DNA of 64,000 nucleotides from Cryptomeria japonica (GCF_030272615.1 NC_081410.1:141486849-141550848), one strand, 5' to 3'; counted from the first letter of the stretch, positions 1 through 12,153 are shown. Made by a program: numbers and translations. Notes: generated from the letters alone by a model not told the origin.

Positions 1-862
1 AGTGCCAATTGCTTGCATCACCAAATTAAGGGAGTGTACAAAGCATGGTGTCCAAAAAATATGATCATATATTTGCTCAACCATAGCACCTGCAGCCCTA
101 CAAACCTTTGCATTGTTTGTAATGACTTGAACAACATTTTCATGACCCACCATCTTTATGAATCAATGAGGATTTTGGAAATGAACTCGACATCTTTGAG
201 TTGCCCCTCACAACCAACTGCCCTCAAAAACATTGCCCCTTTGGGGGACACTACAATAACATTTATTAATGGATGATTTTTGCAATCTTTCCATGTATTA
301 GAAACAATAGAAACGCCCAATTCAACCCAAGAATCTCTAATCGATTTGAGGGGTGTCTCTACAAAATTCTTCTCTATTGCCAATAAGGTGGTGAGCACCT
401 TTTCATACCTAGGACTTGTAAAACCAAAAGGTGCACTATTGATTGCCACCACCATCGCCCACCAATATGGTGATCTCACCAAGTTGAAAGGAAGACCATT
501 GGCATAGATGCAATGTGCAATTTTCTGCTCTACACTGTCTTGCTTCCATTTTAAATGCCTTGTCCAATGGGCCTCTTTTGCGGGAAAAATTGGGATTGTC
601 TACTTAATCTTGCATAGAGGGCATCAACAAGAAAGGATGTTGGGAGGACTTTACTAGTAGTGGATGATCTTTGGGTAAAGTCATTGGTACTTTACTTGCA
701 AATGGATTGGCTCTTAGTTTTTCTCTTTGTAGAGCTTGATCAACTTCTTCTTGTTCTCTAATGAATCCTGCTATTTGTGTGGCAAACAACCCTTGCTGAT
801 TTAGCCCTTCACACATTTTAATCCCTTTCCCTGCAGGGCCACAAAAGTGATGTCTCACTCAA
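1..862 (-). pseudogene. hAT transposase N-terminal half (BED-like end plus DUF659), broken
   Basis: Reading leftward, the segment near 860-600 resembles the end of a BED zinc finger (HHFCGPAGKGIKMCE). From about 480 to 1 it matches the DUF659 domain of plant hAT-like transposases: SWVELGVSIVSNTWKD, HPLINVIVVSPKGAMFLRAV, then NVVQVITNNAKVCRAAGAMV and HIFWTPCFVHSLNLVM at the left edge. These are the family's usual blocks in the usual order. The reading frame is split by stops and frame changes between the blocks, so no functional protein is expected. It lies inside the host gene's second intron, in the same orientation as the host gene. Confidence 0.75.
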
Positions 863-1640
863 TAATACGAGAACCTATAATTGGTTTTACAAAAATTAGA
901 ATTCCATTCATATCCCCCACCTCCTGGAAGTTGTTGAAGCATTGTTTTATAATTCCGTAAAGAAAGATCCTCTATCAACTTTAAATTTTTGGTTTTGAGT
1001 CTTGTCACCCACTGAACTCAAACTTGTTGTCATTCTTTGTTATTATAAGAAATTACACATTTTTAAATTGGAAAAAAATAAAAATAAATGCAAGATTACA
1101 CAATGTAAGCTAATGAAAGTATGAAAAAACATTATAAGAAATAGTATAACTTGTTTCTCTTTTTCTTTAAAAAAAAAAAAATTAAAAATTGAAAAACTTC
1201 TTCAAAAACTTGAAAAATTTTGTTAAAAACCCAAAGAATAGGGTTAAATGCTTGAGTCTCCTTTGTGCAAGCTCTCCTCCTTCCTCAAGCACTCCACAAA
1301 CGATCTCCTTTGAAAATAATCACCTGCCCTTCAAAATGCCATAATGAAAAAAAGCAAGAATGAAATGAGCAAATGAGCAAATTTTAGGTTGAAATGATGT
1401 TATAGGGGGCAGATTAGGGTTTTATTGTAAAGAAAAAAGTTTTTAAAAAGCATTTTTTTTTAATTTTTAAAGTGACTTTCAGCGGCCCAACCCAGGTTCA
1501 CTGTGTCACGTTCACAGACCCAAAATGAATCTAGGGCCCCCGAGGCGCACTCAAGCTGCACCCGTGCGTACCTGAACCTGGTCTGGGCACAGCGGGCTTA
1601 GACCACGAACCAAGTAACTCAAACATAAATACAAAAGAAT
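1..1640 (-). mobile_element. hAT-type DNA transposon relic, copy A (3' part lies left of window)
   Basis: The transposase reads leftward and its C-terminal half lies outside the window. Positions 863-1640 are its non-coding 5' side: AT-rich, then a GC-richer block at about 1490-1610. Copy B at 1855-5690 matches it segment by segment (for example 1-860 against about 3640-4410, and 1080-1240 against about 5160-5300), so this is one family. I could not define terminal inverted repeats or an 8-bp target duplication. Confidence 0.65.
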
Positions 1641-1857
1641 TAAAAAATATACAAAATTGTAAATACATTTAATACTATGATACTTCATCATTGATCAATG
1701 GTAGTGAGTGATAAAGATAAAAGCCAATTGATAGTTCAAATTTTCAATATTATGTCATATATCATATATGTCTAGGATGATTCAAAAGAAAATCATTAAA
1801 ATTACAAAATCTGAAATAAATACAATCAAAAATTTATATAATTGTCTTCAATCTTCA

Positions 1858-2900
1858 TCAAAAGGATCTGGATCAAGGTCATCATTTAGTTAATCATCAT
1901 TTGAACTGCAAGTAAATGGAGTGCCACTCACACTAGGTGCATCACGTGTAAGAGTCTCGTCATCATCATCATCTATATCGACTCTAGCAAGCTTTGCAAT
2001 AGATGCATCCAAGTTAGTACACTCAATAGATGCATCCAAGTTGGTACACTCAAGGGCTATGTCTCAATACTTTGTTGCCCCTTCCTTGTAGTCATCTTGC
2101 TTATGTGATAGAAAACAAAAGTTGGAATGGACATTAACAAAGTCTTTTTCTTTTTCTGCAACCAACAAATTATGTTTCATGAGTGGATAAAGGAATATGT
2201 ACTCCAATTCCATTCAGCCAAAGAACTTGCAACCTATTGAAATTGGAGAGAAAACCAACACAACACAAAAACATAAAACGCAAAAGAATTTAATGAATGG
2301 AAAGCACTAAAGTCTACAAATGTTTAAAAATAAAAAATACTTGCTTGTGATAGAATCTTGATTACAAGAGGCTAGAGGAATAAATAATCTTGCCCATGGA
2401 GGTACCACCATGTATGAGCATCTTCTTTGTATTGGTCTTCAAAAGCACAAACACTATGATCTCATCCTAAGATTAACCTACCAAACTCTTTCCTAACATT
2501 ATCCACACTTGGAAGGCTGATTTGAACCCATTAGCAAAGAAGAGTCTTCGAAAGGCTAATTTGTACCCATTAGCAACCTCACTATCTATATATGGTGCAG
2601 TTGTCCCTGGCAAGGCAAGTATCTCTACCCTATAGTATTTGGGGGATAATGCATATGCAAGGAGATGCAATGGTGTGCTCATCTTGTTCCAGCAGTGACC
2701 TTTATTTTTTCTATCATGGAGTCAATGCTATCATAGACTTCCCCCAAACATGACCCATTTGTATCAACAAACCCGACCATGCTCATGAATAGGCTCAATG
2801 AAATTTAAGACATCATCATCTAATAACCAAGGCACCCAATGCCTCTTGCACCTTCCCAAGCCGTCTCAAACAATTGTGTGATCCAAATTAAGTCTTAGCA
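1858..2900 (-). pseudogene. hAT transposase C-terminal half with dimerisation region, broken
   Basis: Reading leftward from about 2690, MSTPLHLLAYALSPKYY is the block that precedes the hAT C-terminal dimerisation domain. At about 2230-2040, LAEWNWSTYSFIHS and, in another frame, VHSNFCFLSHKQDDYKEGAT match the dimerisation region of plant hAT transposases. The end at about 1910-1860 is acidic (DDDLDPDP-like), as is common for this family's C-termini. Frame changes and stops separate the blocks, so the copy is dead. Confidence 0.65.
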
Positions 2901-3634
2901 ACCTAGGATCATGTAAAAAATAAGTTAATAATACATTAAAATATAATGTAAACATGGCATAAACTGGTATAGATATCTTCAATACATCTATCTAAAGAAA
3001 TGTCGAGAGATATCAATTGGAACTATTGTATTTACCTTAAAATTACTTTACTTTACTTTAAGTTATCTTTACTACAAACAAAAACACTTTTTTTCCTAAT
3101 ACAAATTTCAAAATTTTAAACTTCTTATCATTATTAAAAAAAACATTAAAAATAAAAATTTAAAAAATATACTTTTTAAATGAATTAGTTATTCTCTACT
3201 AATAAATAAAAAATATATATATTTTCTATGTATTGTAATTATGAAATCGTAGATTTTTTTTTAAATATCTCATTTTTCATTTTAAATTTTATATCTATTA
3301 AAACTTATAATTTTGATGAGGGTATATTTTATTTTATATGGTGTCTATTTTGAAAATAATGTTTATAACTAATGTTAATATGTTGACATGTGAATGATTA
3401 TCAAATTTACGCTAAAAGATAAAGTTAACATTAACACACTCAAGCCATTACACTCCACCCCTTGCTGCCATTTTATAATGCCTCTTGACATTAAATGAAT
3501 AAATTAAATTTACTATCAAAAATTCCAAATTCAGAAAAGTCTTGAAACTCCCTTGTGACATAATGGTAGTTTGTCACAAACATTTGGATCTCCCAACCCT
3601 CATGGTATATAGCTTTCACCCACTCTATTGAGAG
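2901..3634. other. AT-rich stretch inside hAT copy B, no gene seen
   Basis: Very A/T-rich sequence with homopolymer runs, especially 3050-3420. It lies where the middle of the hAT transposase would be expected, but I see no protein similarity. It is probably decayed or replaced transposon sequence. Confidence 0.4.
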
Positions 3635-4410
3635 TGGGTTGCTTGCATCACCAAGTTAAGTTAGTGTACGGTGCATGCATCCAAAAAATCTATGCATACC
3701 TTTCCTCAACCAAAGCACCTACAACTCTACAATTCTTTGCATTGTCTATAATGACTTGGACAACATTTTCAAGACCCACCATATCTATTAAGAAATAATT
3801 TTGCATCCTTGAATAGTGCCTCACAATCAACCGCCTTCAACAACATTGCCCATTTGAGGAGCGCGGCAATAATATTAACTAAAAGTGAATTTTCAAATCT
3901 CTCCATCCATCAAAAATAATAGACATTCTTGTTTCAATCCAATAATCCCTAATTCATTTGAGTGATGTCTCTACAAAAAAAAAAAGTATTCTGCCAATAA
4001 ATGGTGTGCACCTTTTCACACTATTACCTACGAAACCAAAAGGTGCACTATTGATTGATACCACCATTTCCTCACAATATGGTGATCTCACCAAGTTAAA
4101 ATGAAGACCATTGGCATAAATGCAACATGCAACTTTTTCCTCTGCAATGTCTCTCATTTCATTTTGAAATGCCTTAACCAATGGGTGTCTCCAAGAAAGG
4201 ATGTTGGGAGGCAATTATTGAATCTGCCAATGTTTTCATTGATGTTTTCCTTGCTAAAGGATGAGATTTTAATTTTGCTCTCACAACATCAGCATCTTGT
4301 TCTTTAATGAGTGCCATATTTTTTTCTATTGGCAACCCCTTCACATATTTTAATCACATGCCCACTTATAGCACATAAGTGAGCTTTCACTCGACTATAC
4401 AAGCTCTTAA
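3635..4410 (-). pseudogene. hAT transposase N-terminal half, copy B, broken
   Basis: This is colinear with copy A. The BED-like region is around 4400-4190. DUF659 similarity follows (NLVRSPYCEEMVVSINSAPFGF, compared with copy A's MVRSPYWWAMVVAINSAPFGF), then the VVQVI..NAK block near 3770-3740. Several in-frame stops and a poly-A run inside the frame (about 3975-3985) show it is non-functional. Confidence 0.65.
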
Positions 4411-4559
4411 ATTGGACTCTACATTCATTACCATTCCAAATGAAAGACCAACTAACCTTGAACTAGTGGCCATATTCCATAAACAAGATGCTTGATCATA
4501 TCTAAATTGTTTGTTTGAATCAATACCCACTAAACTTGAACTAATCGCCATTCTAAATA

Positions 4560-5142
4560 AATTGCAATTTGATTGTTTTTATCGGTGAAGAGCTAGGATT
4601 TTTTAGCCTGACCCTAACTCCAAGTGAGGCCACAAACAGGGGGGCTCATCCCTGACATTAATGCATGTCCTCCTCTTCTTCCACCTTCACATCCTTCTCC
4701 TTCTCTATCACGTCCTCCTCCCTCCTCTACCACCAGCATCACCTCCTCCACAAGCGTCTCCTCCTTCCTCCTCCACCACCATTCATTCTCCATCTTCCTT
4801 CTCACCTACACCTCCTTCCTTACCACCGCAATCTCTGCCACCTCTGAGCTCTCACCACCAAGGTTGACACCTCCAGCTTTGCCTCCAATGCTCTTACCGC
4901 CGCCATCAATCTCTCCACCCTTCGTCTTCCTCTTCAATGTGACCGCCGCCACCGCAAACACCACCAATATGTCTCTAACTGCATCCAATCTATCACCAAC
5001 TGTTGTCGGCTTCCATCCTCCCTTTCTACTAGTTGTTTCCTTCCTCCTCCATCCCTCTAGGGATTTGACCGGTCGTGGGAGTGTTAACACTACCACATTT
5101 TTCCCACTATACTAGAGGGTCAACCCTAATTGCAATTTGATT
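4560..5142 (-). mobile_element. SINE-like retroposon, member 1 (15-bp TSD)
   Basis: Insertion 4575-5127 is bounded by a perfect 15-bp direct repeat, aattgcaatttgatt, at 4560-4574 and 5128-5142. It sits inside hAT copy B. The centre (about 4670-5060) is almost pure TCC/CTCC on the plus strand, GGA-rich on the element's own strand. In minus orientation it starts agggttgaccctctag and ends with a weak A-rich tail. Its flanking segments match 12166-12943 in the opposite orientation, for example GGGATGaGCCCCCC followed by TG..CCYCACT. The long open frames in this region come from the low-complexity core and are not genes. Confidence 0.6.
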
Positions 5143-5769
5143 TTTCTATTATAAGAAATTAAAAAATAAATAAATAAATGCAATCCTACAATATGTATAA
5201 ACTAATGAAAGTTCAAAACAAACATGAAAAAACATTATAAAAAATCTTGAAAATTGTTTCTTTCTTCTTAAAAATTAAAAAAACTTGAAAAAGCATGTTA
5301 AAAATTTTTTAAAATAAAATAAATGCTTATCTTAGAGGATTAAATCTACTTTGTGCCAATTACCTTCACCCATTTGATCTTTGTTACCAATCTCCTTCAA
5401 AAAAACCTGCTACCTTTCAAAATGCAAAAATGGCTTAGCAAGGGCAAGTTTGAGAGAAATTAAGTTGTATTCAAATGACGAAGGTGAATTTTAGGTGCAG
5501 TGTTTTTTCATCAAAAATCATGCCTGCAATGTTTTGGCCCCTATGAGAGCACTTAGGAGCATCTAGGGCAGTCAACGAGCTCCCATCACCACTCCTCTCG
5601 ACCCATTTTGGAGAAGACATGAGACCTCCAACAAGAGAACCCAGTAACATAGACTATGACCAATATTTTTATTTGAGTTTCAGAAATAACAGTGTTGGGT
5701 CACAATTTTGGGGATGACAAAAATTTCCTGGAATTTTGCAACAACAAAGTAATAGTTGTTAACATAATA

Positions 5770-6112
5770 TATAAAAATTAGTATTTCAGTTTTTATTAAT
5801 ACAAATAAATAAAAAATAACTTGAAACAAATAAAAGAAATTCAAATTCAAACACTCTTTTGAAACACTTGTACATGCATACTTTTGTTACCATGATGTAT
5901 TTTAAAATTATTTGCTCAGGTCATCACTTAAAATGTAAGTTTTATTATACAGTCACCTCACAACAAACCCACACACTCAACTATTAATCAAAATTAACTC
6001 TTCCAACTACACCAAAGAGAATTCTTAAAAAATGTTAACATACGAAAAGAGACATGGATCTTGGGGAGATAGACACAATATATGGCTAAAACAAAAAAAA
6101 TCTTTCAACATC
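5770..6112. repeat. Diverged direct repeat, left copy (partner at 8090-8445)
   Basis: The segment shares an ordered set of short matches with 8090-8445: cttgtac/gta...catactttg, attacttg..cycaatcatcactta, acaaacccacaca, agagacawggatctt and aacaaaaaaaatctttca. The two copies flank the retroposed insertion at 6140-8059. The divergence indicates an old duplication. Confidence 0.5.
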
Positions 6113-8086
6113 AACATTGGGTATTCTGTCAAAAAGCAATGAAGGAGAGCGGGAGAGGAGTTCGTGGACGATCTAGGGTTTCCTCGAGCGAGGAGTAGGC
6201 TGGTTGCAATGAAGATGATGGCGGCGAGGCATGGGTTGCAGACGTGGTGTTTGCGGAGGTGGATGTGTGGTGCCGCAAACTATTCTTCGTTGCTTTCTGC
6301 TCCTTCCTTCTCGTGCCCTGTGTCGTTGCTTTGTTCAGTTTGTGTGAGGAGGTGAGTTTGACCCAAGCGGTCTGCATTTGTTCCCTCCTCCTTGGCAGAG
6401 ATGGCTCTGTGGAAGGCTTTCCCTGCGGTGATAGGCCGGAGTTGTTTCATGGGATGCACAAGGTGTGTTGCGGGGGGTGTAGAGGCATTCTCCTCACAGC
6501 GATCTATGCTCTGACTATCGTTGTTGCGGACAAGGCTCTACCTCCTGTTGGTGGGGACATGCAATCAGTCAGTGCTGAAGATGGAGTGGCCCTCATTGTT
6601 GTCTCTTTGGACGGCGTTGGGGGTCTGGCTTGGAGAGGGGGGGAGGTCTGGGACCCGGGTGGAGTCTTCGGTGGATGGTTTTTTTGGCTTTGCACTAGCC
6701 CCTCTTGTTTTCAGTGGGTTGTGTGTGAGCTTCTTAAGCCCAAAATGGGAGCTCTTCACGTTGTTATATTTGAGGCTTTTCTGGAATTCCCTATTCCTGC
6801 TTTGCCTATGCAAAGGTTATTCGGAGGTTTTTCTCTCCCTTCAGGCTGTGCTATGGAAGTTTATCTTCAGCTGTTGATGAGGGCTTTGTTGCTTCAGGGG
6901 TTCTCTATTTGGGAGGTTGCCATCTTTTATTTTTCTCAGCCTGTCCTATTGAGGTGGACCATTCTTCTATTGAGGGGAAGAGTTGTGGGCTGAATCTTGT
7001 GGGATGGCTTTTGATGGGGGCTTTGGATACCCTGTTTTTCGAGGCCGGATGTGCTCGTGTTTTTCTCTCTAGTGTTGGGTTTCTTTCCCTCTTCTCCTAT
7101 AGAGGTGGAGATTCTAGGGAAGCTTGTTAGCATAGAGTCTATCTAGTGTTGGCCTTTCTTTATGTTCAAGGTTTTGGGAGCCTTTTTAAAACCCTGTTTT
7201 CCAGCAAAGCATTATGAGAATACTTGTTGGTTGTTGGTTTTTGTTTTGTTGTTAGAAGTTTAGCTCTTTCTGTTGATGGTCTCTTTCCTTTCAACTCCTA
7301 TTGAAGTGGTTCCCTGTCCTATAGAGGTGGAGAGGTGTTGTGCTAGAAGGTGGGTTCTGATCAAATGCTGGTTGGTGATGGGCTTCTTCCTGTTGGTTAT
7401 GGGATCCATTTTAAAACCCATCTTCAAGGTTTGGGATGCCTTTCAAAATCCCCCTTTTGGCTGTTGTTCTTTGATTATTCTTTTGTTTCCTGTTTCAGGT
7501 TGTGGGAGCCTTGTAAAACCCACAAGCAGGCTAGATGCTAGTAGTTTTCAAGGGCCCAGCCTGGCCAGGTGTTGTCTTTGTTTTTGGTTAAGGACAAGTT
7601 TTTCTTTTGGCGACCTGAGGTCTTTGTTGCAGGTTAAGGGAGCCTGGGAAAACCCTTCTCTGCTGGTTTTGGGGGCCAGTTTAAAACGCAGGTTGAAGGT
7701 TAGGGGAGCCTTTCAAAACTCTATGTGTCCAGATTGTGAATGTATGCCTACCTGTTGTAATCTGGTGTCTTTGAAGGTGATGGGTGCCTGGAAACACCCA
7801 TGGTATCAGTCGAAGATTAAGGGAGCCTCAATAAAACCCTTGTGCATGTATTAGAGGTTGGTCTTTTCAGTCTTGACTATGGTTGGGCTGCTGGTTTTCT
7901 GATGATTACTCTTTTTGGCGGCGTTGTATTGTGGGTTCTAGATCCTGGTAAAATCTGAGGGTTTCAGGTCCCTTCAAAACCTGTGGGGTTTCAGGGCCCC
8001 TTAAAACCTATTGTTTGGGGTTTCGGGTCCCCTCAAAACCTGTTTTTTCCTTAATCAAAAACATTGGGTATTCTCTCAAACAGCAA
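6113..8086 (+). mobile_element. Retroposed segment with 27-bp imperfect target duplication
   Basis: Positions 6113-6139 and 8060-8086 are direct repeats that agree at 25 of 27 bases, both starting aacattgggtattct. The insertion between them ends ttaatcaaaa just before the right repeat, as expected for a LINE-mobilised sequence with a short A-rich tail. Its first part, 6140-7000, is G/C-richer than the surroundings and has a 250-codon open frame at 6244-6993 with no protein similarity I recognise. The rest, from about 7170, consists of the GGGAGCC..AAAACCC units annotated separately. I cannot assign it to a known family. Confidence 0.55.
7172..8042 (+). repeat. Dispersed pseudo-palindromic units GGGAGCC-n-AAAACCC
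   Basis: At least twelve degenerate copies of a roughly 18-22 bp unit are spread over 870 bp. Examples are gggagcctttttaaaaccc (about 7176), gggatccattttaaaaccc (about 7401), gggatgcctttcaaaatccc (about 7433), gggagccttgtaaaaccc (about 7504), gggagcctgggaaaaccc (about 7638), gggagcctcaataaaaccc (about 7821) and gggtcccctcaaaacc (about 8023). Each begins GGG and ends CCC, so each could form a small stem. Confidence 0.6.
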
Positions 8087-8445
8087 CATTATATTTGACT
8101 TCTTAAAATACAAATAAAAATTGAAAAAAAATAAGCATGCCAAAAGAAGCTGAATTCAAAGACTATCTAGCGGAATAATTGATACTTGAGTACTCTTGTA
8201 ACCTTGGCATACTTTGGAATTACTTGCCCCAATCATCACTTACAACATGAATGTTTTGCTTGAAAAAGTCAGAACAAACCCACACAATCCTGATGAAACA
8301 AAATCAAAAGTTCATTCAAAATTTCAACAAGACAAGGTCAATCCTTCAAATGATGGCATAGGCAAAAGAGACAAGGATCTTAAGGAGGTTGACAGAGAAT
8401 ACCTATTTAAAACAAAAAAAATCTTTCAGCATTAGCATCAGCTTC

Positions 8446-9346
8446 AAGTACTTTCTCAAATTATTCCTCTAAAATACTTCTTTGTTATTACATGCAAAGC
8501 TCAGAAATATAGTTGAAGAGGGACTCTAACATGGATTTATATGTTTAACAAATTATAAGTTTTAAATATTTCATTTGGTTGTTTTCCTTTTTTATTGATT
8601 GATTCTATGGGCTGCACGTGAAATTAAGGCAAAAGCACCCAATGTAATTGGGGCACTGCATAAGGGTGCATTTAACAACCACACTGATACCTATGTATTT
8701 GTTGAGGGTGCATTTACGGTGCAGCCTGAATATGGTCATGCATGTGCACCCTGACAACACTAGATAACCTAAAAGATACTGCTATCATCTAGAACAAGTA
8801 CCCACTCTTAGGAGCTATATCTTTGACATAGCATTAAGCTGATTAGAATAGTTATTCCAGATTCTAAATGGTATGTATGTAATAGCTATTCTGAATTCTA
8901 TAAGGTGTGCCTGGGTGCTGACATACTCAAGGAATTCATTATTATCAAATATAATTATAGCGATCATGTCTAAAAGAAACATAATAACAGAAATATATTT
9001 TCTTTGGACAGCCACCAATATAAGAAGCTGAATTCCTTCACCTAAGAATCATATAATTCTTATCAGCAGTTAGCCAACCATGATAATTCATCTCACTGGC
9101 AAACCTACCTCCTGCTGATGCCATCTGTGTCCATTATCATCTGACCATGGTCGACAGATAAACCTGCCTTCTGACCCACTCAACTATATTTCTAATAGTA
9201 ACAAGGAAAATTTGCATTGATGTTAAAGCTGAAAAGACCTAATTTACAATATTGTACAATAAACAAAATTGGATGCATTTTCTTAAGTTGCCCACTAACG
9301 CTTCAGTTTTTGTTCTAACTACTAACAAAACCATATGACAATATAC
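8446..9346. other. Intron 2 sequence of the host gene, no gene seen
   Basis: AT-rich sequence immediately downstream of the exon 2 donor. I found no coding similarity to the next part of symplekin, so intron 2 probably continues past the left edge of the window (more than 9.3 kb). Confidence 0.4.
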
Positions 9347-9506
9347 CTGAAGGGAAACTAGTTCCAAAGCATTTCGAATCAAATTTGTTCCACTGGCAAT
9401 AGACTGACGGACAACAGCTGGTACATCATCTTTTAACAATGTCAACAAAACTGGAAGCATCGCAGACAAGTGTTCCATATTCTTCAAACCAATCTCTTGT
9501 ATCATC
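9347..9506 (-). CDS. ESP4: Symplekin/ESP4-like protein, exon 2
   Basis: This 160-nt exon on the minus strand starts after acceptor ctctag (AG at 9508-9507) and ends CAG at 9347 before donor gtatat. Its first G completes the codon opened by exon 1 (GA+G), and 53 codons follow, from MIQEIGLKNMEHLSAMLPVL to NALELVSLQ. Together with exon 1 this gives a continuous helical HEAT-type sequence that aligns, from memory of the family, with the N-terminus of plant symplekin (VRK.L.E.I.E.GL...., then K/RD..P.V...SI..GT). Symplekin is the nuclear scaffold that joins CPSF and CstF in mRNA 3'-end cleavage and polyadenylation. Both splice sites are canonical and the frame is intact, so the gene is probably alive. 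Confidence 0.85.
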
Positions 9507-10462
9507 CTAGAGGTAGTACAACAAAAAAACTTGATGTCATTGATCAAAAAACAACCTAATGATAAGTAAACTGTTTCACAGAAACATTGCAAAAGACATC
9601 AATTCTAAATCATATCCACAAAAAGATCAACTTTTACTAACAGCATATTCGATGATTCACCATGCTTAGCATTGTTAATACTAGTGTATTTACCTATGAG
9701 GTGCAAATAATAGATGTAGCTGAAACCCTGAAGATTGCTGACACAAAAAAATACCATAGGACTAACAGTAGGATTTGAACAGCTGAAATCTCAAAAGATA
9801 GGGGACACTATTTAAATATCTTCCACAACGAAAGCTACAATATACTTATTATTGCAACAAACCCTTGTATTCGTGTACAAGAAATCAACAATACTTATAT
9901 TACATATTAAGGTAATTGACTTCCACATTAACCTTATATGTCAAATAGTGCATTAAGTTGAGAGCCAAAAAAATATAATTAAGTGCCCTATGGAATGCAC
10001 CTTGAAGGATATTAAAAACATTAACAACTACCTCTCCTTTGTGGGTAACTCATTTCTGTAGCCTATAACTGCTACTTGTAAATTCAAGAAATTAAAGTAT
10101 TTTAAATAAGCCCTAAGAATGGAAAGCAAAATACAATCAATCGCAATGCAAATACTGCCAAACTAACTTCTGGACAGTAATTCTCACTACTGATTCTACA
10201 AATAGATTAAAACTTTCTCATCTCATAACTTGCAATTACATGGCATAAATACTTCTATAAAAAAGTTAAATAAAGCATTTTACAATGTTGTAGGAGAAAT
10301 ATACGATGATGTACCTCTGCAAGAAAAGATAAGAAACTAAAGTTGCAGATATATTTCTACCTTCTACAAAATCAGCAGAATGCAATGAACGCTTCTTCAT
10401 TTTACAATATACATTTCATGTTAAACACGCAACATTGGTCACGAAAATAGTACAGATATTAC

Positions 10463-10518
10463 CAACCGATGGTTCAGATGCAGGTGTGGAACTTAATTTA
10501 ATAGTTATTTCAGGAATT
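10463..10518 (-). other. Exon-like island (56 nt), unknown
   Basis: On the minus strand the segment lies between a good acceptor (tattttaccctag) and a donor-like GTAATA. It reads IPEITIKLSSTPASEPSV without a stop. I do not recognise it. Together with 11647-11806 it might be a relic of another gene or of alternative exons of the host gene. The evidence is only splice-site-like context and an open frame. Confidence 0.2.
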
Positions 10519-11646
10519 CTAGGGTAAAATATCACAAATGGATTCACACAGAAATGTATGAGTATAGATACAGACATAAGCAACAACAAAAAAAATCCAA
10601 ACATAAAATATATTCATATGCATATATACCAAAAAAAAAGGAAAGAGAAATGCAATAGATAACAAATTAGGATTTCATAAATTCTAAAAGTTCTCCAAGC
10701 TTACCTTACACCCCATTAAGGCAGGCGCAGCCCAACATTCCCACATATTTCCCCCAAACATTGGATAGTAAAAAGTTACTTGAAGAGAATAGGAAAAAAT
10801 GTCTTAGACCGTTTGACAGCAACAGGAAATACAATAAACTAAACTGTTAACAAGACCAACCTTGCTCAATAAGATTATAAGCATACTAGAAGCATCCAAA
10901 TTAATATTTCCCTTAAATAACACTTCGTAGGGAAAAAGATCAATTCTCACTAATAATCTGTGCTACACAAGGAAGCACACTACGATTAAGGGACTATCAT
11001 GGAATTTACGGCATTTCAAATATGCATAGTTATGGACCACCCTCAATTGTCCCCAATGGGCAAGGAACCACCCATTCCAGTCCCCCGACTTTTTGGGGCT
11101 CAAGACTCACCACCTGTTTACTTCTTTTAGTTTCGAAGGCCTCTGGCAACCTTTCAAACTTGGTATATAATCTGGGCAAAAAGATTCTCATTCTGGAAAC
11201 TATTATCTGTTTCAGGTCATTCCCATCCAGAAAACTCAACATAAACAAAGGTAATATCCTAAGTTGTCTGGATATGATAAAAAGTACTGATACAGGTACA
11301 ACATCCAATACAGAATCTTCAATATTTCTTCTGATATCATGCAGATCAAGTTGACAAAAATAACAATTTCATAAAATATATATACATACAAAACTTTTAG
11401 CATATAACAGATAAAATATTGAAACAGAAAATTCACAACCAAAAATCTTCCAAATACCAGCATGATGACGAGGAGTGTATGTGTGAAGAAAGTGTTTTAG
11501 TTTTCTTCCTAATCAGTAGCCGTTTTCTTTTCATTTGTATTTCTCTTTCTTCTTTTTTTCATTTGTTTGGACCAGCTCAGATTTGAACCAACCATATCTA
11601 ATATGTTATTTAACATACTTGGGCTGTGTTGTATATGGAAACACAC

Positions 11647-11806
11647 CTGGACAGTATCCAAAGAGTATTGAATACGTATTTTAAAGGGATGTGCATATCC
11701 AGGAGGAAGCATAGTGTATCTCCACATCAAAATACAATCAGCCTTTGCAACAATGGGACGTAGAGCATCCAAATGTAAAGCAAAAAGCTTGGCCGAATCA
11801 CCCATC
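11647..11806 (-). other. Exon-like island, same length and phase as symplekin exon 2
   Basis: On the minus strand an acceptor-like gtaagctag is followed by GATGGGTGATTC and an open frame of 53 codons, ending CAG before donor gtgtgt. Length (160 nt), entry phase and exit phase equal those of exon 2, and the start gatg matches exon 2's gatga. Residues HLDALRPIV resemble HLSAMLPVL of exon 2, but the second half is dissimilar. It could be a decayed duplicate, a mutually exclusive exon or a chance frame. Confidence 0.3.
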
Positions 11807-12153
11807 CTAGCTTACAACTACAAAAAGTCCCAAAAAAATATAGATAGTATGCATGCTAACATAGCATAAATCCCTGAAAATCATCACTAGGAATTAAAAG
11901 CATTTCCAGGCACAAGAAATTGAGACGCCATCGGCAACACTTCTGGTGAAGATGAAAAAATATGAAGTTACAGGGCAAAAAGTTCCATTTGTCTCAAAAG
12001 TGTATCCCTTTATCATTTGTGCAAAGACCAGAACTCAAAGACTGTCTGCTCAAGCTATTATAATTTTCTTTGAGAATGGGGGAAAAATGTACTTACAGAT
12101 TTTCCCCTCAACATCAATTTAAATTAATTTTATGTAAAAACTATGTAGCAAAA

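Larger units (their letters stand above)
1855..5690 (-). mobile_element. hAT-type DNA transposon relic, copy B (near full length)
   Basis: A second member of the same hAT family as copy A lies directly beside it in the same orientation. Its N-terminal coding remnants are at 3635-4410 and its C-terminal ones at 1858-2900. A later retroposon (4560-5142) interrupts its 5' side. The two copies are clearly diverged, so this is either an old tandem insertion or an old duplication of the intron segment. Confidence 0.6.

Noticed and set aside
4614-5115. Long overlapping open frames (Pro/Ser/Leu-rich) on both strands
   Set aside because: They fall in the TCC-rich core of the SINE-like insertion; low complexity alone explains the lack of stops.
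6244-7854. Two sizeable plus-strand open frames
   Set aside because: No recognisable domain; the second frame runs through the GGGAGCC..AAAACCC units. Kept only as part of the retroposed segment.
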